From contig JALWBF010000119.1 of the NCBI GenBank assembly GCA_027016055.1, forward strand, positions 1 to 8,540: a DNA stretch of 8,540 bases. Reading direction: 5' to 3'. The DNA is from Archaeoglobaceae archaeon (GTDB taxonomy: Archaea > Halobacteriota > Archaeoglobi > Archaeoglobales > Archaeoglobaceae). Below, piece after piece: positions 5,325 through 8,540 of this stretch (positions are counted from its first letter, which is position 1; each line of letters starts with the position of its first letter). The notes under the pieces are model-generated. The model was not told the origin of the DNA. It saw nothing but the letters and a program-made list of their open reading frames with translations, and did no database searches. Made by a program: the position numbers and the translations under genes.

Positions 5325-6336
5325 CGATGTCGCTCCTCGAAACTATTCCCACGAGCTCGCCGTTCTTAACTACTGGCAACCTTCCGATTCTGTTTTCGCT
5401 CATGACCTTCAAAGCTTTGAAGGCGCTCTCATCTGGAGATATCGTAACGATCTCCTTGCTCATAACCTTTTCAACCCTCTCATCCCCATCGACGTTTATT
5501 ACATCCTTGAGGGTTACTATTCCTATCAACCGGTTGTCCTTAACGACCGGATAGCCGAGATGCTTATACTTAAGCATCAGATCTATTACCTCCCTAACCT
5601 TGGTATCGGAAGTTACGTAGATCGGATTCGGCGTCATTATATCCCTAACCTTAAACCTCGAAAGCAAGCCTTCAACCGTTACGAGGTTCTCCTCCTCGCT
5701 CGCTCCTATGTATATGAACAGTGCAATTAATATCAGCCACCAGCTCACGAATATTCCGAATATCGCCATCAATATGGCTAAAAACTTTCCTACTTCGGCA
5801 GAAACTTTAGTAGCTCTGATGAAACCCATCCTTCTCGCAAGAAGACTTCTCAGAATCCTTCCACCGTCCATCGGAAAAGCGGGAAGAAGGTTGAAGAGGG
5901 CAAGTATTAGGTTGAAGTATCCCAGCAGGAAGAAGAACTGCCTATGCAAAGGCATTGCAAAAAAGCAGATAAAGGCGATCGATAAACTCGCCAAAGGTCC
6001 GGCTAAAGCCATTAAAAACTCCTTCTTCGGCTCTCTCGGTATGTTTTCTATCAAGGCAACTCCTCCGAATATGAACAGAACTATACCCCTAACCTTTGCA
6101 CCGTATCTTATCGCAACGAGGGAATGGGATAACTCGTGGATTAGGATGCATACGAAGACAAGAACAGCGGTTAGCGTGGATAGGATCAATCTCTGAACCT
6201 TATCGAGATTCGCGAATCCGAACGGTGGTGGAGTAGCATAGAGAACGTAGATTAGGAAGATCAGGATAAACAATAAGCTGAAGTGAACGCTGACGTCTAT
6301 TCCGAATATCCTGTAGATCTTAAAGGATTGCTTCAT
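5272..6336 (-). CDS. M50-family site-2-type intramembrane metalloprotease with two CBS domains
   Basis: The 354-residue product is an S2P/SpoIVFB-like polytopic membrane protease with a cytosolic regulatory tail. Hydrophobic segments are seen at about 17-34, 50-66, 83-97, 106-129, 134-153 and 183-211. The zinc site is H67-E-L-S-H71 (HExxH) in a hydrophobic helix. The third ligand is D157 in NLLPAFPMDGGR (149-160), the M50 'N.LPa.PlDGGr' motif. Two CBS domains follow, about 230-283 (starting VRDIMTPNPIYV) and 287-343 (VEKVMSKEIVTISPDESA, then GRLPVV and LVGIVSRSDI). CBS pairs bind adenine nucleotides in many proteins and gate S2P access in some M50B members. The natural substrate is not visible; membrane-bound regulators or leftover signal peptides are family possibilities. 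The ATG at 6336 faces a methyltransferase gene across 48 bp. The 3' end overlaps taw3 by 53 bp. Confidence 0.95.
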   Translation of the reverse strand: MKQSFKIYRIFGIDVSVHFSLLFILIFLIYVLYATPPPFGFANLDKVQRLILSTLTAVLVFVCILIHELSHSLVAIRYGAKVRGIVLFIFGGVALIENIPREPKKEFLMALAGPLASLSIAFICFFAMPLHRQFFFLLGYFNLILALFNLLPAFPMDGGRILRSLLARRMGFIRATKVSAEVGKFLAILMAIFGIFVSWWLILIALFIYIGASEEENLVTVEGLLSRFKVRDIMTPNPIYVTSDTKVREVIDLMLKYKHLGYPVVKDNRLIGIVTLKDVINVDGDERVEKVMSKEIVTISPDESAFKALKVMSENRIGRLPVVKNGELVGIVSRSDIVRVLEILEALEGSRKIS

Positions 6337-6355
6337 AATTCAATTTTCTCGCTAA

Positions 6356-6367
6356 AAATTTAAATTT
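6356..6367. promoter_or_regulatory. Palindromic TATA-like element shared by two divergent genes
   Basis: AAATTTAAATTT is a perfect palindrome centred at 6361.5, about 25 bp from the protease ATG (6336, minus) and about 24 bp from the methyltransferase ATG (6385, plus). It is the only strong AT block in the 48-bp gap and is correctly placed for TBP to serve both genes as leaderless messages. Confidence 0.5.
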
Positions 6368-6384
6368 GACGACCTAAATTCTGT

Positions 6385-6915
6385 ATGCCTCACAGATTCG
6401 ATCCAAAGCATTGGCATATCCTCGAATCCGAATGGAGGAAAAGCATTCTGCCCGTCGAACCGCTTATAAAGAGGCTTGAGATGTTGCCGAAAAAAGATGT
6501 GGCGTTTGACATCGGTGCCGGAACGGGTTACTTCACGGTTCACCTCGCGAGGATGTTCAGAAAGGTATATGCCGTGGAAATAAATCTGGAAATGGCTAAG
6601 ATCTTGGCATCGAAGGGTTTGAAGAACGTTGGAATAATAATCTCCGAAAAACCTCCGAAGATAGATTGTAAAGCTGACTTCGTTCTTTTTACCGACTCGT
6701 TGCATGAAATAGATTGCAGGGAAGAATACATCGATTGGTGTTGCATGCATGCTGACAGCGTTGCCGTGATAGATTGGAAGAAGGATTGCGATTTCGGTCC
6801 GCCAAAAGAGGATAGGCTTAACGAGGAATATGTAGCAAAGCTACTCGAAAGGTGCTTTAAGGTTGAAAGGATAGAAGCATACAAATGTCATTTCTTTCTA
6901 TTTGCAAAAATTTAA
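6385..6915 (+). CDS. Class I SAM-dependent methyltransferase, substrate unknown
   Basis: The 176-residue protein opens with RFDPKHWHILESEWRKSILP, a lead-in typical of small archaeal methyltransferases of the type-11/31 group. The Rossmann-like core then follows: motif I VAFDIGAGTGYFT (39-51, SAM-binding DIGAGTG at 42-48), motif II VYAVEIN (61-67, E65 for the ribose hydroxyls), and a motif IV-like strand DFVLFTDSLHEI (98-109). VAVIDWKK (126-133) forms a later strand. The small size leaves little room for a substrate domain. The acceptor could be a small molecule or a macromolecule and I cannot tell which. Cysteines are frequent for a cytosolic protein (C95, C111, C119, C120, C135, C157, C168), but no metal-binding spacing stands out. 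The start lies about 24 bp after the palindromic TATA-like element. The stop overlaps the Mrp stop by 4 bp. Confidence 0.88.
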   Translation: MPHRFDPKHWHILESEWRKSILPVEPLIKRLEMLPKKDVAFDIGAGTGYFTVHLARMFRKVYAVEINLEMAKILASKGLKNVGIIISEKPPKIDCKADFVLFTDSLHEIDCREEYIDWCCMHADSVAVIDWKKDCDFGPPKEDRLNEEYVAKLLERCFKVERIEAYKCHFFLFAKI

Positions 6916-7679
6916 ATTGGGAAGAACTCGAAGTAGTCGATGTCATACGCTTCGATCTTTCCGGAATCAGCGAGCTTGGTTAGATTCGGATCTATAGGAA
7001 TCTCAACGAAGAATGGAATCCTATACTTCGCCGATATCTCTCCTCCCTTCCCCTTTCCGAATATGTATTCCCTATGCCCGCACTGCGGACATTCGTAGTA
7101 GCTCATGTTCTCCACCAACCCAATCACAGCAGTTTCCAAGCTCTCAGCCATCTTTATGGATTTCTCAACTATCATAGCAGTCAAATCCTGCGGTGCGGTG
7201 ACGACTACGACTCCTTCCGGCTTCACCTCCTGCAACACGGTAAGCGGAGCGTCTCCGGTTCCGGGTGGAAGATCGAAGAGCAGATAGTCCAATTCGCCCC
7301 AATCCGTTCTGCCCAAGAAGTCCCTCATGACTCCAGATATCAACGGTCCCCTCCATATTACGGGACTCTCTCTGGACGGAAGAAAGAACTGGATAGACAT
7401 GATCCTTATACCGTATCTCTCGCTGAAAACCGGTTCTATTCCTTCTTCTCTCAGCACGGGTCTTTTTCCTTCAACACCGAATATCTTCGGAATGCTCGGC
7501 CCTAAGAAGTCGGCATCGAATATTCCAACAGTATGCCCGTTCTTAGCGTAATGAATGGCGAGCAAAGCCGTTATTGTGCTTTTTCCGACGCCACCTTTCC
7601 CGCTCATTATTGCGATCTTGTGTTTTATTTTCTCAAGCCTCTTCTTGATATCCTCATCCGTAACCCTCTGCTTCATCAT
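6912..7679 (-). CDS. Mrp/NBP35/ApbC-family P-loop ATPase, Fe-S cluster carrier
   Basis: The 255-residue protein has the deviant Walker A GKGGVGKST (27-35, signature Lys K28), the switch DADFLGPSIP (55-64), IWRGPLISGVMRDFL (108-122), and Walker B DYLLFDLPPGTGD (131-143). It ends with ENMSYYECPQCG (190-201), whose C197-x-x-C200 bridges a [4Fe-4S] cluster between two subunits. IFGKGKGGEISAKYRIPFFVEIPIDP follows, as in the family. These proteins assemble Fe-S clusters and pass them to apo-enzymes in the cytosol. No N-terminal MIP18 domain is present, which is usual in archaea. The start chosen is the ATG at 7679, sharing one base with the upstream TGA (TGATG). A second ATG follows directly (7676), and an in-frame GTG lies at 7688 inside the upstream gene. 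It is cotranscribed with the MinD-ferredoxin gene. Its stop overlaps the convergent methyltransferase stop by 4 bp. Confidence 0.95.
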   Translation of the reverse strand: MMKQRVTDEDIKKRLEKIKHKIAIMSGKGGVGKSTITALLAIHYAKNGHTVGIFDADFLGPSIPKIFGVEGKRPVLREEGIEPVFSERYGIRIMSIQFFLPSRESPVIWRGPLISGVMRDFLGRTDWGELDYLLFDLPPGTGDAPLTVLQEVKPEGVVVVTAPQDLTAMIVEKSIKMAESLETAVIGLVENMSYYECPQCGHREYIFGKGKGGEISAKYRIPFFVEIPIDPNLTKLADSGKIEAYDIDYFEFFPI

Positions 7680-8521
7680 CACAACCACCCCTCAATTACC
7701 TTCCAAATTCTGACTATCTCTTCACCAGCCTTACCTTCGAACGGGAGTTTGAGCTGGGCAATCTGCCTCGGAATATCTTCATCGAACGGAATCCTTCCGA
7801 CTATTTCAATGTTGTTACTTCTGCAGAACTCCTCAATTTGGGCTGTCACATCCAAGTTCAAATCGAACTTATTTATCGCAACCAGAGGCTCGACTTTGAA
7901 GTGTCTCGCAAGCTCGATCACTCTGATCATATCGTTCAAGCCCGAAAGCGTAGGTTCCGCAACGACCAATGCTAAATTCGCTCCGGCAAGCGAAGCTATT
8001 ACCGGACAACCGATCCCGGCAGCTCCGTCCAATATGAGCAGATCGATGCCTTTCTCTTCTGCTACCTTCTTTGCAACGTTTCTAACTTCGGAAACCAACT
8101 TACCGCTGTTCTCTTCTCCCGGATGAAGCAATGCGTAAACGAAATCACAGAATTTCGTTTTAGTGATGTAAATCTCTCCTCTCTTCTCCGCCACCATCTC
8201 GATAGCTTTCTCTGGACAAGCACGATAACACAGCCCGCAACCTTCGCACCTTATTTCATCCACCTCGAATTCTCTTATAGCCTCAAACCTGCACAACTCT
8301 TCACATAGCCCGCACTGGGTGCATCTGTCTTCAATTATCCTAGCCTTCTTCATTCCTTCGAAAGGTATTGTTTCGATAACTTCCGGCTTGAGTAGGATGT
8401 GCAGATTTGGTGCATCCACATCGCAATCCGCAACGACGGCATTTGCAAGGGTTGCAAACATCGCGGTAACTGTCGTCTTTCCCGCTCCGCCCTTACCGCT
8501 TATAACCGTAACCTGCTTCAT
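7679..8521 (-). CDS. MinD-superfamily ATPase with inserted 2[4Fe-4S] ferredoxin domain
   Basis: This 280-residue protein has the architecture of the COG1149 group. A deviant Walker A GKGGAGKTT (9-17, K10 and K15) is followed by DCDVDAPNLH (32-41). A ferredoxin insert holds C67-x2-C70-x2-C73-x3-C77 and C92-x2-C95-x2-C98-x3-C102-P. The ATPase then resumes with Walker B LLILDGAAGIGCPV (161-174), AEPTLSGLNDM (188-198), AINKFD (215-220) and GRIPFDEDI (242-250). The family is widespread in methanogens, Archaeoglobi and sulfate reducers and is thought to couple nucleotide hydrolysis to Fe-S or electron-transfer chemistry; its exact role is unsettled. Two small departures: Arg follows C77 where Pro is usual, and DGAAG replaces the common DG-P-PG. 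The ATG at 8521 has GGTG 5 bp upstream. The gene is coupled by TGATG to the Mrp gene. The short upstream spacing suggests more of this operon beyond 8540. Confidence 0.94.
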   Translation of the reverse strand: MKQVTVISGKGGAGKTTVTAMFATLANAVVADCDVDAPNLHILLKPEVIETIPFEGMKKARIIEDRCTQCGLCEELCRFEAIREFEVDEIRCEGCGLCYRACPEKAIEMVAEKRGEIYITKTKFCDFVYALLHPGEENSGKLVSEVRNVAKKVAEEKGIDLLILDGAAGIGCPVIASLAGANLALVVAEPTLSGLNDMIRVIELARHFKVEPLVAINKFDLNLDVTAQIEEFCRSNNIEIVGRIPFDEDIPRQIAQLKLPFEGKAGEEIVRIWKVIEGWL

Positions 8522-8540
8522 AGAGACACCGCTCTGTCGT

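Noticed and set aside
5708..6196. A 162-codon open frame on the plus strand opposite the protease.
   Set aside because: It is antisense to the membrane domain of a clearly real M50 protease. Its composition is that of a reverse-frame reading, with no recognisable domain and no ribosome site.
7680..7688. A GTG start at 7688 for the Mrp protein (three more residues).
   Set aside because: The TGATG junction at 7681-7677 is the typical coupled start; the GTG lies inside the upstream gene with no better ribosome site.
7533..8126. A 197-codon plus-strand open frame opposite the Mrp/MinD genes.
   Set aside because: It crosses the junction of two well-supported minus-strand genes, is Ser/Pro/Leu-rich like an antisense frame, and matches no family I know.
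1..8540. CRISPR arrays, tRNA or rRNA genes, insertion sequences, prophage genes or a defence island.
   Set aside because: No regularly spaced repeats, cloverleaf or T-loop signatures, transposase or integrase motifs were seen. Every stretch longer than 93 bp is occupied by a supported protein gene.

Overview
The window looks like chromosomal DNA of a thermophilic archaeon, most likely a member of the Archaeoglobi (Archaeoglobus/Ferroglobus/Geoglobus type). This rests on four things: an archaeal SRP54, a Taw3/TYW3 wyosine-modification protein, a protein built on the epsilon (CdhB) subunit of the archaeal CO dehydrogenase/acetyl-CoA synthase, and TATA-like boxes about 26 bp upstream of start codons, which predict leaderless mRNAs. 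The proteins are also rich in Lys, Glu and Ile. The genus is an inference; no database was searched.

Layout, left to right: (1) the N-terminal 186 codons of an M20 metallopeptidase/deacetylase on the minus strand, cut by the window edge; (2) a GNAT acetyltransferase (+); (3) an AIM24/TIGR00266-family protein (-); (4) SRP54 (+), translationally coupled by TGATG to (5) an unassigned BioD/ParA-like P-loop protein (+); (6) a CdhB-like domain carrying a two-cluster ferredoxin module (-); (7) Taw3 (+); (8) an M50 site-2-type membrane protease with two CBS domains (-); (9) a class I SAM methyltransferase (+); (10) an Mrp/NBP35-type Fe-S carrier ATPase (-), coupled by TGATG to (11) a MinD-family ATPase with an inserted 2[4Fe-4S] ferredoxin domain (-), which probably continues an operon beyond the right edge.

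The organisation is very compact. Strands alternate almost gene by gene. All four convergent pairs overlap at their 3' ends (14, 6, 53 and 4 bp). All four divergent pairs are separated by only 40 to 93 bp. In three of the divergent gaps, AT-rich boxes sit about 24 to 28 bp from both start codons, so these transcripts should have almost no 5' leader. In the fourth gap (CdhB-ferredoxin/Taw3), both starts instead have good Shine-Dalgarno sequences. No gene-free stretch reaches 300 bp. I saw no rRNA, tRNA, CRISPR array, insertion sequence or prophage gene.

Functionally this is mostly housekeeping: protein targeting, tRNA modification and Fe-S biology. The least explained items are the CdhB-ferredoxin chimera, which stands alone without other cdh genes, and the P-loop protein fused in expression to SRP54. 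A loose Fe-S/redox theme links the CdhB-ferredoxin, the Mrp carrier and the MinD-ferredoxin, but the window does not show that they act together.
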